Source: Bacillus sp. AFS059628
GTDB lineage: Bacteria; Bacillota; Bacilli; Bacillales; Bacillaceae_G
Length of the DNA stretch: 64,000 nucleotides
Direction of reading: 5' to 3'
NCBI RefSeq assembly: GCF_002571225.1
Contig: NZ_NVEC01000003.1
Coordinates: 107,135-171,134 of the forward strand
Each line of letters opens with the position of its first letter. The stretch's first letter is position 1. Under the pieces are notes generated by a model. It searched no databases, was not told the origin of the DNA, and saw only the letters and a program-made list of their open reading frames with translations. Both the position numbers and the translations under genes were made by a program. This document shows positions 25,863 through 34,814 of this stretch, piece after piece.

Positions 25863-26438
25863 TCAGTTTGAAAGGCCTCGCCAAAATACTTGCCAAGAGG
25901 CGCTTAAACGAGTCTCAAAGCGATTTAAACCTGCGAATAGTAGTTCAACCATAAGTCCGTCCAGTAAGCATAGGAAAGCTTCTAGAGCGTCTTTCACTTC
26001 AATGTTATGCAGTTCACTTTGCTCGTTTGCCTGTTTAAATATAGGGAATAAAAGTTTTCCGACGTTTTCGATGTGTGCATTCGCTTTTTCGATAATTTGT
26101 TCGCGAAATGCATCAGGCGGAAAATAAGAAGTTCGTAACCAAAACATTGATTCTTCACTTTCACCAAATCGTTTTGCATAGCCCTTTAGTAACTGTAAGA
26201 GCAATTCTTCAGTAGACGAATTTGAAAATTTTTCGATATCGTCAGTGAAGCTCTGTAAATCTTTTTGAAGAGCGGATTCTAAGCATATAAAATATAGCTC
26301 TTCTTTTCCTTTAAAGTGTGCGTAAATCGATGGCTTTTTAATCCCAACTTCTTGAGCAATATTTGCTAATGAAGTTCCTTCGTAGCCGTAGCGTGCGAAA
26401 TGAGAAAGTGCTACAGCTTTAATGCGGTTTGCTGTCAT
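25863..26438 (-). CDS. TetR/AcrR-family transcriptional regulator
   Basis: About 191 residues from the ATG at 26438 (the ATG at 26444 is too close to AGGGG). N-terminal TetR helix-turn-helix: ALSHFARYGYEGTSLANIAQEVGIKKPSIYAHFKGKEELY. The C-terminal domain is helical and would bind a ligand. It is upstream of, and codirectional with, ykkCD. Matching operators precede both, so it probably represses itself and the efflux pump, and a toxic cation would relieve this. Confidence 0.88.
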   Translation of the reverse strand: MTANRIKAVALSHFARYGYEGTSLANIAQEVGIKKPSIYAHFKGKEELYFICLESALQKDLQSFTDDIEKFSNSSTEELLLQLLKGYAKRFGESEESMFWLRTSYFPPDAFREQIIEKANAHIENVGKLLFPIFKQANEQSELHNIEVKDALEAFLCLLDGLMVELLFAGLNRFETRLSASWQVFWRGLSN

Positions 26439-26450
26439 TTTCATCCCCTA

Positions 26451-26466
26451 CCTACCGTTCGTTAGG
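26451..26466. promoter_or_regulatory. TetR-type operator upstream of tetR
   Basis: CCTACCGTTCGTTAGG lies 12 bases before the tetR start codon. The outer bases CCTAAC/GTTAGG-like arms form an imperfect dyad, shared with the site before ykkC. Confidence 0.65.
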
Positions 26467-26511
26467 TTCATTATATGAGATGGGAAATATAAAGTCAATA
26501 GGGGAAGAGCT

Positions 26512-26543
26512 GAAAAAAGAGCGCTATAGGTAACGCTCTTTTT
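26512..26543 (-). terminator. Intrinsic terminator of the lacI-family gene
   Basis: AAAAAGAGCG pairs with CGCTCTTTTT around a 10-base loop, directly at the end of the minus-strand regulator gene. Confidence 0.8.
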
Positions 26544-27519
26544 AGACAGTATCTCGTTCAATTAAATGGAATGAAAGCTCTTTTGCGCTGCCGATAATTT
26601 GCTCGCTCTGGATCTGCTTATGGAATAAAGAAAAAGCATGTGAGCCCATTGCGAGACCGGGATGTTCAATTGTGGAAATTTCTAACGCCTTTGAAATTTC
26701 ATGGTTATCAAATCCAAGGATAGCAAGGTCTTCGGGTACTCGAATGCCATGTTTTCGAGCCTCTGTTAATAAACCAGCTGCAACTTGATCGTTCGCTGTA
26801 AAAATAGCGGTTGGACGATTTTTCATGTTTAAAATACGGTGGAGTATTCTTGCACCGTCCTGCATTGTATAGCATTGATGAAAAATCCATTCGGGATGTA
26901 ACGTTTTGCATTCATTACGAAGTGTATCAGCAAATGCTTTTTCACGTTCCATAGAATTTACACTTGTTTTTCTTGCTAAACAAATCCCGATTTTTTCATG
27001 GCCTTTACTGAGTAAATAGGCGGTGCCGAGACGGAAGCCTTCATAATGATCTACGTAGACAGATGAAATGAGGGGGTGGTTCATTTTTTCACATGAAATA
27101 ATAGGAGCAAATTTTGCGAAAGGTTCAATTTGTTCCCATGAACTCGTTCGAGAGCAAATAATCATCCCGTCGAATTGCTTCATTTTCATCATTTCAAGAA
27201 CACGAATTTCTTCAATGCTATCGTAATTTGTTTGACATAAATTAATGTGATATCCAGCAGCTAACGCTTCGTTTCCGATTCCTTCAATAATGGTACTAAA
27301 GTATGGAAGATTAATGAAAGGGAGCATCACACCGATCGTATATGTTTTTCCCTTTATTAAATGAATAGCATTTATATTTTTTGCATAGTTCAATTCTTCA
27401 ACAGCATCGAGAACCCGCTTACGCTTTTCTTCTTTTACGTAAGGGTGATTATTAAGGACGCGAGAAACAGTTGATATGGATACACCAGCGGTTTTTGCAA
27501 TTTGTTTTATATTGGCCAT
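26542..27519 (-). CDS. LacI-family transcriptional regulator
   Basis: 325 residues from the ATG at 27519 (GAGGTG 6 bases upstream). The N-terminal LacI helix-turn-helix and hinge are clear (MANIKQIAKTAGVSISTVSRVLNNHPYV, ...RKRVLDAVEELNY), followed by a periplasmic-binding-protein-like sugar domain (TYTIGVMLPF, TAIFTANDQVAAGLL, LAILGFDNHEIS). The effector is unknown and no sugar genes adjoin. A 14-base palindrome at 27580-27593 in its upstream region is a candidate operator. Confidence 0.88.
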   Translation of the reverse strand: MANIKQIAKTAGVSISTVSRVLNNHPYVKEEKRKRVLDAVEELNYAKNINAIHLIKGKTYTIGVMLPFINLPYFSTIIEGIGNEALAAGYHINLCQTNYDSIEEIRVLEMMKMKQFDGMIICSRTSSWEQIEPFAKFAPIISCEKMNHPLISSVYVDHYEGFRLGTAYLLSKGHEKIGICLARKTSVNSMEREKAFADTLRNECKTLHPEWIFHQCYTMQDGARILHRILNMKNRPTAIFTANDQVAAGLLTEARKHGIRVPEDLAILGFDNHEISKALEISTIEHPGLAMGSHAFSLFHKQIQSEQIIGSAKELSFHLIERDTV

Positions 27520-27579
27520 ATGTATCACCTCTTCCCCTTATTATAAAGGGAAAATAATAAGAATGAAAAAATCTTGACC

Positions 27580-27593
27580 TGAAAAGCTTTTCA
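27580..27593. promoter_or_regulatory. Candidate LacI-family operator
   Basis: TGAAAAGCTTTTCA is a perfect 14-base palindrome lying about 60 bases upstream of the lacI-type gene and next to a TTGACC box on the plus strand. LacI family operators are palindromes of this size, though most have a central CG rather than GC. Confidence 0.45.
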
Positions 27594-27809
27594 CAAACTA
27601 TGGTATGAATAAGGCTTCTTTTTATTCGCGTAACCTTTTCACTTGGGCGTAAGAATGATAGAGGTCTTTTTGTTTGCAAAATAGTTTTGTCAAAATGTGT
27701 GAGAATAACGTGGAAAGTTTTCAAAGGTGGAGTTTGGTGGCGAAGCGAATATGAAGAGCATATAAACGCTTCGTTCGTTAAGAGGGCGGTATGAAAGGGC
27801 GGAAACAAA

Positions 27810-28370
27810 TTGAAAAAAAGGATCATTTGTTTCGTGTTTTCTAGTTTCGTACTAAGTTCATGTTCGTTTCAGCAAACGATACAAGAAGAAAAACAATTTG
27901 TAGGAACAACAGGAGGAACTATAGATCGTGTTACGGATCCAATTCCGCTGAAGGAGCTTCCAAAATATTTTCCAGTGAAATTTAAAGTGCCAGCGTTTTT
28001 ACCGTATGACATTACGAGTGATGTGAAGGGGGAAGTCAGAACGATTGGAAAAAAGAAGGCTGTTGTCATGATTAAATATAAACAGCAGGAGCCAGGTAGA
28101 AATGAATATATTGAGTTAAATGTTGCGAACTTTCCTTATAGTTTTCCAGATCTCGTGGAAGAGAAGCGATTTCAAGAACAAATGAAATTGAATAATGGAG
28201 CATTCGCTTATTTTAAAAATAAGGATGACTCTGGGCAAGGAGATGAATTTGCTACGCTTATATGGAAAGAGAAAGGACTTGAATATCAGCTCTTGTATCG
28301 GAATGCACAAGAAAATGATCAAGATGTGATTAAGAAAAATTTATTATACATTGCAAATAATATGAAATGA
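27810..28370 (+). CDS. Lipoprotein, unknown function
   Basis: 186 residues from TTG 27810. The N-terminus is a lipoprotein signal (MKKRIICFVFSSFVLSSC, lipobox LSSC with Cys18), so the protein should be anchored outside the membrane. The mature part is mixed alpha/beta (ELPKYFPVKFKVPAFLPYDI..., IELNVANFPYSFP). The ribosome-binding site AAGGGCGG is only moderate. Family not recognised. Conserved in position between the lacI-type gene and yqhL, and ends in a strong terminator. Confidence 0.65.
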   Translation: MKKRIICFVFSSFVLSSCSFQQTIQEEKQFVGTTGGTIDRVTDPIPLKELPKYFPVKFKVPAFLPYDITSDVKGEVRTIGKKKAVVMIKYKQQEPGRNEYIELNVANFPYSFPDLVEEKRFQEQMKLNNGAFAYFKNKDDSGQGDEFATLIWKEKGLEYQLLYRNAQENDQDVIKKNLLYIANNMK

Positions 28371-28402
28371 AAAAACTAGCTGAATCATTCAGCTAGTTTT
28401 TG
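28369..28402. terminator. Bidirectional intrinsic terminator
   Basis: AAAAACTAGCTGAA pairs perfectly with TTCAGCTAGTTTTT around TCA between the convergent lipoprotein gene and yqhL. Confidence 0.88.
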
Positions 28403-28409
28403 TATGTTA

Positions 28410-28793
28410 TTATTTCTTTTTAATTTTTCCAGTCCACGTTTTGAATCCACCTTGTAATTGGTAGAAATCTTTGTAGCCTTGTTTCTTTAAGTATTGAGCC
28501 GCGCGACCAGTACGGAATCCGCTTTGGCAGTATAAGTAAACTGGTTGATCTTTACGAAGTTCTTTATGACGAAGGCGAATTTGTGATAACGGGATGTTAC
28601 GTGCGCCTAAAATATGTCCTGCAGTATATTCGTCTGCTTCGCGAATATCGATAAGCTGTGCTTTACGGTAGCCAGCGCGAAACTCTTCTTCTGAAAGTGT
28701 TGTAATTAATTTCTTCTGATAGAAATACATCCATACAGTGTAACCGATGAACGCTACGATTACGGCTAATAAAATAATCCAAGTTGTTGACAC
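28410..28793 (-). CDS. yqhL: Rhodanese-domain membrane protein YqhL
   Basis: 127 residues. One N-terminal membrane helix (residues 5-24) anchors a cytoplasmic rhodanese domain. It contains LIDIREADEYTAGHILGARNIPL and the active loop YLYCQSGFRTGRAAQYL with catalytic Cys89. Rhodaneses move sulfane sulfur. It is divergent from lipM, as in B. subtilis (yqhL-lipM). Its physiological acceptor is unknown. Confidence 0.88.
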   Translation of the reverse strand: MSTTWIILLAVIVAFIGYTVWMYFYQKKLITTLSEEEFRAGYRKAQLIDIREADEYTAGHILGARNIPLSQIRLRHKELRKDQPVYLYCQSGFRTGRAAQYLKKQGYKDFYQLQGGFKTWTGKIKKK

Positions 28794-28963
28794 GATTCTA
28801 TCGCTCCCTTTTTTCTTATCCTACTTTCAATATTATAATGCCCATATGTATTTATGCAACAGATTCATTTGTATATAAGAAGAAATTTCGTATTCTTTCA
28901 CAAATTTTGTCGAATTTGGTAGACTAGAGAATGTGAAAAATAATTGGTTATATGAGGTGCAGG

Positions 28964-29800
28964 ATGGGAAAAGAAAAATGGTGTTATATTAACTCTGGTC
29001 AATGTTCACCGGCATTTAATATGGCGTTAGATGAATGTTTATTAAACTGGCAAAGTGAAAAGAAAATGCCACCAACTATTCGCTTTTATGAATGGGAAGT
29101 ACCAACATTAACAGTCGGGTATTTCCAGCGTGTTGAAAAAGATATTAATATGGATGTAGTTAACGAAAAGAAATATGGATTCGTTCGTCGTCAAACAGGC
29201 GGCAGGGGTGTACTACATGATAAAGAATTAACGTACAGTGTTATTGTGTCTGAAGATCATCCAAATATGCCAAAAACAGTTACAGAAGCGTATCGTGTTA
29301 TTTCGCAAGGTTTATTAGACGGTTTTAAAGCATTAGGGTTAGAAGCGTATTATGCAGTTCCAAAAACAGAAGCAGACCGTGAAAATTTGAAAAATCCACG
29401 CTCAGGCGTATGCTTTGATGCACCATCTTGGTATGAAATTGTAGTAGAAGGAAGAAAAATCGCAGGTAGTGCTCAAACACGTCAAAAAGGTGTTATTTTA
29501 CAGCACGGATCGATTCCATTAGAAATAGATTTAGATGAATTATACGATCTGTTTTTATTCCCAAATGAACGTGTAAAAGAACGTATGAAGAGTATGTTCT
29601 CTTCTAAAGCGGTAGCAATTAATGAATTAACAGACCGTACGTTTACAATCGAGCAGTTAATTAAAGCGTTTGAGGTTGGGTTTGAAAAAGGATTAGATGT
29701 AGAGCTTGTTCCGTATGAATTAACAGAAGAACAATTACATGAAGTGCAAACATTAGCAAAAGAGAAGTATGAAAGTAAAGAATGGAATTATAAAAAATAA
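28964..29800 (+). CDS. lipM: Octanoyl-[GcvH]:protein N-octanoyltransferase LipM
   Basis: 278 residues from ATG 28964 (GAGGTGCAGG upstream), the same length as B. subtilis LipM. It moves octanoyl groups from acyl carrier protein to GcvH, the first step of lipoate synthesis, so it feeds the glycine cleavage system encoded 9 kb upstream. The catalytic Cys150 is in [24 protein letters not shown] and [12 protein letters not shown] are the acyl/lipoate ligase-fold motifs. Monocistronic with its own terminator. Confidence 0.93.
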   Translation: MGKEKWCYINSGQCSPAFNMALDECLLNWQSEKKMPPTIRFYEWEVPTLTVGYFQRVEKDINMDVVNEKKYGFVRRQTGGRGVLHDKELTYSVIVSEDHPNMPKTVTEAYRVISQGLLDGFKALGLEAYYAVPKTEADRENLKNPRSGVCFDAPSWYEIVVEGRKIAGSAQTRQKGVILQHGSIPLEIDLDELYDLFLFPNERVKERMKSMFSSKAVAINELTDRTFTIEQLIKAFEVGFEKGLDVELVPYELTEEQLHEVQTLAKEKYESKEWNYKK

Positions 29801-29831
29801 GAGGTGGCAATTGCCACCTCTTACTTTTTTA
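29798..29831. terminator. Bidirectional intrinsic terminator
   Basis: The palindrome AAGAGGTGGCAATTGCCACCTCTT sits between A and T runs at the ends of convergent lipM and the gene at 29829. Confidence 0.85.
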
Positions 29832-30668
29832 TAGTAAATTAAGTACTTTTTCTACTTTGATTCCTTTATCTTGTAAAGAACGAAGGCGATTTACAACGTC
29901 CATAATTTCTTTGTCAAATGTAACGCTAATACCTTGGCTTTGTAGCTCTTCTTTTAATCCTTCAATAGAATCATCTATGTCGATGCCAAGCTCGTAATCT
30001 TGACAAACTTCAATTGTCTTTTTCACGAGTTTCACATAATTTTCTTGTAGTTTTGAATTTGTTTCAGTCAAAGCAGGTTGCTTCGGTTTTGTAGGCGCGA
30101 CCGGTGCTGTCTCTTGCTTTGTAACTGGAGTTGGTACTTCTTTTTTCACAGGTGCTGGAGTAGATAATTCCACAGCAGCTTCTACACTTACTGGCTTCGG
30201 CGCTAGTACTGGAGTAGGTTTTGGTGCTACAGGTGTTTCTACTCGCGTAACAGGTTTTGGAGCAGCTGTAACTGCTTTTGGAGCTTCTACAACTACTTCT
30301 TTTTTCGGAGGAGCTTCTACAACTGTTTCTTCTTGCTCAGCAGCCTCTTTATTTTCTTTACTCCACATAACGCGTTCTATTTCTAGAGAAACATTATTTT
30401 TGTTCATCGCTGTTAATGTAACTTTACCAACTTCAGCGTTTCCAGTGAAATCAACAATTTTATAAATAACACTCTTGTTCCAATCCACGTTTCCGCTCAA
30501 AAATAATTCTTCGTTACATTTCGGCGTTAAGCCCTCGATTTTAATTTCTGCGTTTACACCGTTTTCACTATATACCATAATTAGCGAAGCATTTACATCT
30601 TCGTCTGCTAACATTAGTTCACGTACCATTTTGCCGGTGCGTACTTGCGTTTTCTTCTTAACTGACAT
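29829..30668 (-). CDS. Protein with long Pro/Ala/Val-rich linker, unknown function
   Basis: 279 residues; GAGGAG lies 8 bases before the ATG. Three parts are visible: a folded N-terminal domain of about 110 residues (beta-rich, SLIMVYSENGVNAEIKIEGL), a disordered linker of about 100 residues with repeated APKP, PVAPKP and KKE elements (residues about 115-215), and a C-terminal helical domain (YVKLVKKTIEVCQDYELGIDI...). There is no signal peptide, so it is probably cytoplasmic. I do not recognise it. The linker suggests a tether or adaptor. Confidence 0.6.
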   Translation of the reverse strand: MSVKKKTQVRTGKMVRELMLADEDVNASLIMVYSENGVNAEIKIEGLTPKCNEELFLSGNVDWNKSVIYKIVDFTGNAEVGKVTLTAMNKNNVSLEIERVMWSKENKEAAEQEETVVEAPPKKEVVVEAPKAVTAAPKPVTRVETPVAPKPTPVLAPKPVSVEAAVELSTPAPVKKEVPTPVTKQETAPVAPTKPKQPALTETNSKLQENYVKLVKKTIEVCQDYELGIDIDDSIEGLKEELQSQGISVTFDKEIMDVVNRLRSLQDKGIKVEKVLNLL

Positions 30669-30845
30669 CTAATTTCTCCTCTCAAAAATTCAGTAATAAT
30701 AAAAAAATCGTATAACGAAAAATAATTGCTCACGAAGATTTATGATACCGATAATAAAAGCATCACGTCAACAATTAACTTTAATTATTTTGCATTTTTC
30801 TTATTTTCTTTATGAAATTTTTCAATTTGTAAAATTAGACAGAAG

Positions 30846-30871
30846 AAAAACAGCCTTTTGAAGGGCTGTTA
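30846..30871 (-). terminator. Intrinsic terminator
   Basis: On the minus strand AACAGCC pairs with GGCTGTT around CTTCAAAA, then a T run. It overlaps the stop region of the PadR-linked membrane gene. Confidence 0.7.
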
Positions 30872-31540
30872 AAAATTTGATTTTTTGTATAGTAATTTAT
30901 ATAAAACAAAAAATAGTATAGCGATTAAGGCGTTTTGCCAAAAGGTTAGATGATAAAGGAGATAAGGTTGTTTTCTAAAATAAATATTTACGAATATAGC
31001 TGAACAAAATGGAGTAGCAAAAGCGAGCCCGAATAGAATTCGTCTTTTCCAATTTATCTTTTTATTAAAAGAATAACGCTTTAATAAATATAAAATAAGT
31101 AGTACTCCTAGTACATTTAGTGAAATAGACAAAGTAGTTCCAGGGACGCTAAAAACTGGAGTGAATTGTTCCGCATTATTTCCAAAGGTTAAAATGAAGA
31201 ATGAAACAATTGCATCGATTCCAAACTGTATAGCAAGAAGTAAACTAATAGCAAAACCGATTAGAGAAGTTTTTTCTAACTTTGTTTGGTTTGGTAAAGC
31301 TGATATAAGTTCATTGCAATAAGATTGTAAATCGTTACCGAAAATGTCGTAAGCACTTTTATTTTCCGCTTGTGCCTCAATAAGATGATCCAATATTTCT
31401 AGTAACAGTTCCTCCATTTGTTGCTGAGGTACGTTGGATATTCGAAGATATACTAACATATCCCCATAAGCAGCTTCGTTTTCAGGTGTTAAGAGTTCTC
31501 GTTTTTTATTGTTTAATTCAACTATGTCTTTCGCCTTCAT
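30869..31540 (-). CDS. DUF1129-like membrane protein linked to PadR
   Basis: 223 residues from the ATG at 31540 (GGGGAGTG upstream; the frame from 31549 starts inside the site). A cytoplasmic helical N-terminus of about 90 residues is followed by four or five hydrophobic helices. This layout recalls DUF1129-type proteins that are coupled to PadR regulators, though I am not certain of the family. It starts next to the stop of the padR gene, so the two are cotranscribed. Function unknown. Confidence 0.62.
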   Translation of the reverse strand: MKAKDIVELNNKKRELLTPENEAAYGDMLVYLRISNVPQQQMEELLLEILDHLIEAQAENKSAYDIFGNDLQSYCNELISALPNQTKLEKTSLIGFAISLLLAIQFGIDAIVSFFILTFGNNAEQFTPVFSVPGTTLSISLNVLGVLLILYLLKRYSFNKKINWKRRILFGLAFATPFCSAIFVNIYFRKQPYLLYHLTFWQNALIAILFFVLYKLLYKKSNF

Positions 31541-31545
31541 CCCTA

Positions 31546-31863
31546 TCACTCCCCTTGTAATAAGTTGTTTACGGTCGTTGAAACCATTCCCCAGCTTTGT
31601 TTAAATTCTTCAAGCTGTTCTAATCCTTTATCGGTTACGTGATAATATTTCCGTTTTGGACCGAGTGAGGAAGCTTTTAATGTTCCTTCAATCAATTTTT
31701 CTTTTTGCATACGTAACAATAACGGATATATGCTTCCTTCGCTTACGAATGTAAATCCGTGTTTATTTAATTTTGTACTCAGTTCATATCCGTACACTTC
31801 TTCTTGTGAAATGATGTATAGGATGCATCCTTCGAGTACACCTTTTAACATTTGGCTGTGCAT
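31546..31863 (-). CDS. PadR-family transcriptional regulator
   Basis: 105 residues, a stand-alone PadR winged helix: MLKGVLEGCILYIISQEEVYGYELSTKL, EGSIYPLLLRMQKEKLIEG and KRKYYHVTDKGLEQLEEF. AAAGGTGG lies before the ATG. It is first in an operon with the membrane protein downstream. Two related palindromes (31885-31906 and 31929-31953) lie in its promoter region and are probably its operators. Confidence 0.88.
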   Translation of the reverse strand: MHSQMLKGVLEGCILYIISQEEVYGYELSTKLNKHGFTFVSEGSIYPLLLRMQKEKLIEGTLKASSLGPKRKYYHVTDKGLEQLEEFKQSWGMVSTTVNNLLQGE

Positions 31864-31884
31864 GATTTCACCACCTTTTACTCA

Positions 31885-31906
31885 GGTAACTTGCGGTGCA
31901 AGGTAG
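31885..31906. promoter_or_regulatory. PadR operator copy 1 (imperfect)
   Basis: GTAACTTGCGGTGCAAGGTA resembles the perfect palindrome 40 bases away, with arms GTAACTTGC / GCAAGGTA. It sits 22 bases before the padR start codon. Confidence 0.6.
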
Positions 31907-31928
31907 CTGTTATCTAAATTATAACATT

Positions 31929-31953
31929 CAGTAACTTGCGTTGCAAGTTACTG
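31929..31953. promoter_or_regulatory. PadR operator copy 2 (perfect palindrome)
   Basis: Arms CAGTAACTTGC and GCAAGTTACTG pair perfectly around GTT. The site lies between the divergent padR and splB genes, so it could affect both. Confidence 0.65.
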
Positions 31954-32019
31954 AAGTGGAAAACTTTAATACGTGTTAATTTTTCATCGTTCCCCATACT
32001 AACGAGAGGAGGGAAGTAT

Positions 32020-33045
32020 ATGAAACCGTTTATGCCAAAACTTGTTTACTTTGAACCGAAGGCACTTGAATATCCACTTGGAAAAGAGCTGTATGAGAAG
32101 TTTACGAAGATGGGATTAGAAATTCGTGAAACGACATCCCATAATCAAATTAGAAATTTGCCAGGTGAAAATGATTTGCAAAAATATCGCAATGCAAAGG
32201 CAACGCTTGTCGTTGGGGTGAGGAAGACATTAAAATTTGATACGTCAAAGCCGTCAGCTGAATATGCGATTCCGCTCGCAACAGGATGTATGGGACATTG
32301 TCATTATTGTTATTTGCAAACGACACTTGGGAGTAAGCCTTACGTTCGCGTATACGTTAATCTTGATGAAATATTTGAGAAGGCACAGCAATATATGGAT
32401 GAAAGAGCACCTGAAATAACAAGATTTGAAGCGGCTTGTACATCAGATATTGTTGGGATTGACCATTTAACACATGCATTAAAGCGGGCGATAGAGTTTA
32501 TCGGAGAAAGTGAATATGGGCGTTTGCGTTTCGTTACGAAATATTCGCACGTTGATCATTTGTTAGATGCAAAACATAACAGGAAAACTCGTTTCAGGTT
32601 CAGTATTAATTCACGGTATGTGATTAAAAATTTTGAGCCGGGGACGTCACCGTTTGAAGAACGAATTGAAGCGGCTCGTAAAGTAGCAGGCGCGGGTTAT
32701 CCGCTTGGTTTTATAGTTGCGCCACTTTATATGCATGAAGGATGGGAAGAAGGATATCGTGAACTATTTGAGCGACTGTATAATGCACTAAAAGATTTGT
32801 CCATACCGAATTTAACATTTGAATTAATTCAACATCGCTTTACAAAACCTGCAAAAAAGGTCATACAAGAGCGTTATCCGAGTACGAAGCTTGAAATGGA
32901 TGAAGAGAAGCGAAAATATAAATGGGGACGGTACGGCATTGGGAAATACGTATATAAAAAAGATGACGCAGCAGTATTAGAAGAAACAATAAGAGGTTAT
33001 ATACATGAGTTTTTCCCTGATGCAGAAATACAATACTTTACTTAA
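32020..33045 (+). CDS. splB: Spore photoproduct lyase
   Basis: 341 residues from ATG 32020 (GAGAGGAGGG upstream). It repairs the UV lesion spore photoproduct in spore DNA at germination by radical-SAM chemistry. The [4Fe-4S] cysteines are Cys90, Cys94 and Cys97 (TGCMGHCHYC), and Cys140 (EAACTSDIVGIDH) is the family's hydrogen-donor cysteine. MPKLVYFEPKALEYPLG is the typical start. No splA gene lies upstream; padR occupies that side. A terminator follows at 33048. Confidence 0.95.
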   Translation: MKPFMPKLVYFEPKALEYPLGKELYEKFTKMGLEIRETTSHNQIRNLPGENDLQKYRNAKATLVVGVRKTLKFDTSKPSAEYAIPLATGCMGHCHYCYLQTTLGSKPYVRVYVNLDEIFEKAQQYMDERAPEITRFEAACTSDIVGIDHLTHALKRAIEFIGESEYGRLRFVTKYSHVDHLLDAKHNRKTRFRFSINSRYVIKNFEPGTSPFEERIEAARKVAGAGYPLGFIVAPLYMHEGWEEGYRELFERLYNALKDLSIPNLTFELIQHRFTKPAKKVIQERYPSTKLEMDEEKRKYKWGRYGIGKYVYKKDDAAVLEETIRGYIHEFFPDAEIQYFT

Positions 33046-33047
33046 GA

Positions 33048-33078
33048 GGAGTCTGTATACAAATACAGATTCTTTTTT
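33048..33078 (+). terminator. Intrinsic terminator of splB
   Basis: GAGTCTGTAT pairs with ATACAGATTC around ACAA (one G-U pair), then six T. Confidence 0.75.
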
Positions 33079-33093
33079 GTTTTATATATTTAG

Positions 33094-33618
<525 letters not shown>

Positions 33619-33671
33619 GGGGAACGTATGTCGTTTCCTTTTTTATTTCAATCGAAAAGGATGGGAGAATT

Positions 33672-34334
33672 ATGAAAGCAATTATTTTTGATTTTGATGG
33701 ATTAATTGTGGACACAGAAACAATATGGTTTCACTCTTTCAGAGACGCCGTTCGTGAGTACGGTGGAGATTTACCTTTAGAGGAATTTGCAAAGTGTATT
33801 GGAACGACAGATGATGTACTGTATGCATATTTAAATGAGCAATTAAAAGAGAAGTTTAACAAGCATGCATTAAAAGAAAAAGTGAAAATTTTACATAAAG
33901 AAAAAATGAAAACACCAGAAGCTCGTGACGGGGTAAAAGAATACCTAGAAGAAGCGAAAGAAATGGGATTAAAAATTGCGTTAGCTTCTAGTTCATCTAG
34001 AGAATGGGTGGTTCCTTTTTTGGAAGAGCTACAAATTCGAGATTATTTTGAAGTTATCAAAACGAGAGAAGATGTTGAAAAGGTAAAACCAGATCCAGAA
34101 CTTTATCAAATTGCGATAGAAGATTTAGGGATTGATCCGTCTGAGGCTGTTGTATTTGAAGACTCGTTAAACGGATTGAAAGCAGCGATTGCGGCAGGGT
34201 TAAAGTGCGTCGTTGTGCCTAATGATGTGACACGGAAATTACCGTTTGAAAATCATCATCTTAGAATTGAAAGTATGAAAGATAAAAGTTTGAAAGAAGT
34301 ACTGCAAAATATAAAGAAAGACCGTATTTCCTAA
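33672..34334 (+). CDS. yhcW: HAD-family phosphatase, YhcW / beta-phosphoglucomutase-like
   Basis: 220 residues after ATGGGAGAATT. HAD motifs: I FDFDGLIVDTE (nucleophile Asp8), II ASSSS (residues 105-109), III VKPDPELY with the Lys, and IV VFEDSLNGLKAA. The C1 cap is the helical type of beta-phosphoglucomutases. The substrate is probably a small phosphorylated sugar or similar, not defined by sequence. The yhcW name is by similarity to B. subtilis and is tentative. Confidence 0.8.
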   Translation: MKAIIFDFDGLIVDTETIWFHSFRDAVREYGGDLPLEEFAKCIGTTDDVLYAYLNEQLKEKFNKHALKEKVKILHKEKMKTPEARDGVKEYLEEAKEMGLKIALASSSSREWVVPFLEELQIRDYFEVIKTREDVEKVKPDPELYQIAIEDLGIDPSEAVVFEDSLNGLKAAIAAGLKCVVVPNDVTRKLPFENHHLRIESMKDKSLKEVLQNIKKDRIS

Positions 34335-34358
34335 AAGGAAGCACGGTCTTTCTTTTTG
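34312..34358. terminator. Bidirectional intrinsic terminator
   Basis: AAAGAAAGACCGT pairs with ACGGTCTTTCTTT, loop containing the stop codon of the HAD gene; convergent genes end on both sides. Confidence 0.82.
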
Positions 34359-34732
34359 TTTTTTTTACCTTCAATGACAGTTAAATGAGATTGTTTTCTT
34401 TTTCGTTTCAAAGTGGAAGGAGTGCCTTTTTTCCCTTTGTCATTAGAAGCGTTTGATTTAAAGAAAGAATTGCTTAGGGGTGCTACATTTTGTTTCCCAT
34501 GTTTGCGGCTCGATTGTTTTGCAGCACGCTTATATGAGCTTTGCGAATTTGCTGAACCACTAGAGTTTGTAAACATTTTGTAGAGTAGATAAAAGATACC
34601 AACGACAGCCAACATGATACCAATATTTCTTAACACTCCCATTGGGTTTGTAATGACAGATGAAACAAGGCCGAATATTGCTAATCCGATAATAAGCACA
34701 AATATAGCGAAAGTAAACGAACGACCGTTCAT
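34331..34732 (-). CDS. yqhP: SA1362/YqhP family protein
   Basis: 133 residues from the ATG at 34732 (TAGGAGGTG upstream; GTG 34741 lies inside it). Two membrane helices (SFTFAIFVLIIGLAIFGLVSSV and IGIMLAVVGIFYLLYKM) precede a long, very basic, Ser/Lys-rich tail (KLKRKRKQS-like and KKNKKKDRASF). Such a membrane anchor with basic tail is typical of YqhP/SA1362 proteins. Function unknown; position next to yqhQ matches B. subtilis. Confidence 0.78.
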   Translation of the reverse strand: MNGRSFTFAIFVLIIGLAIFGLVSSVITNPMGVLRNIGIMLAVVGIFYLLYKMFTNSSGSANSQSSYKRAAKQSSRKHGKQNVAPLSNSFFKSNASNDKGKKGTPSTLKRKRKQSHLTVIEGKKNKKKDRASF

Positions 34733-34814
34733 AAGGAACACCTCCTAAAAACATATATTAAAATTAGTATATTAACGATGAGGAAAGGAGTTGAACACCA
34801 TTTTTAAATAATTA

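Noticed and set aside
31971-32001. Sigma-G promoter for splB (CATACTA at 31995-32001)
   Set aside because: The -10 matches but the only -35-like box (TGTTAA) is 15 bases away, shorter than usual, and the transcript would start inside the ribosome-binding region.
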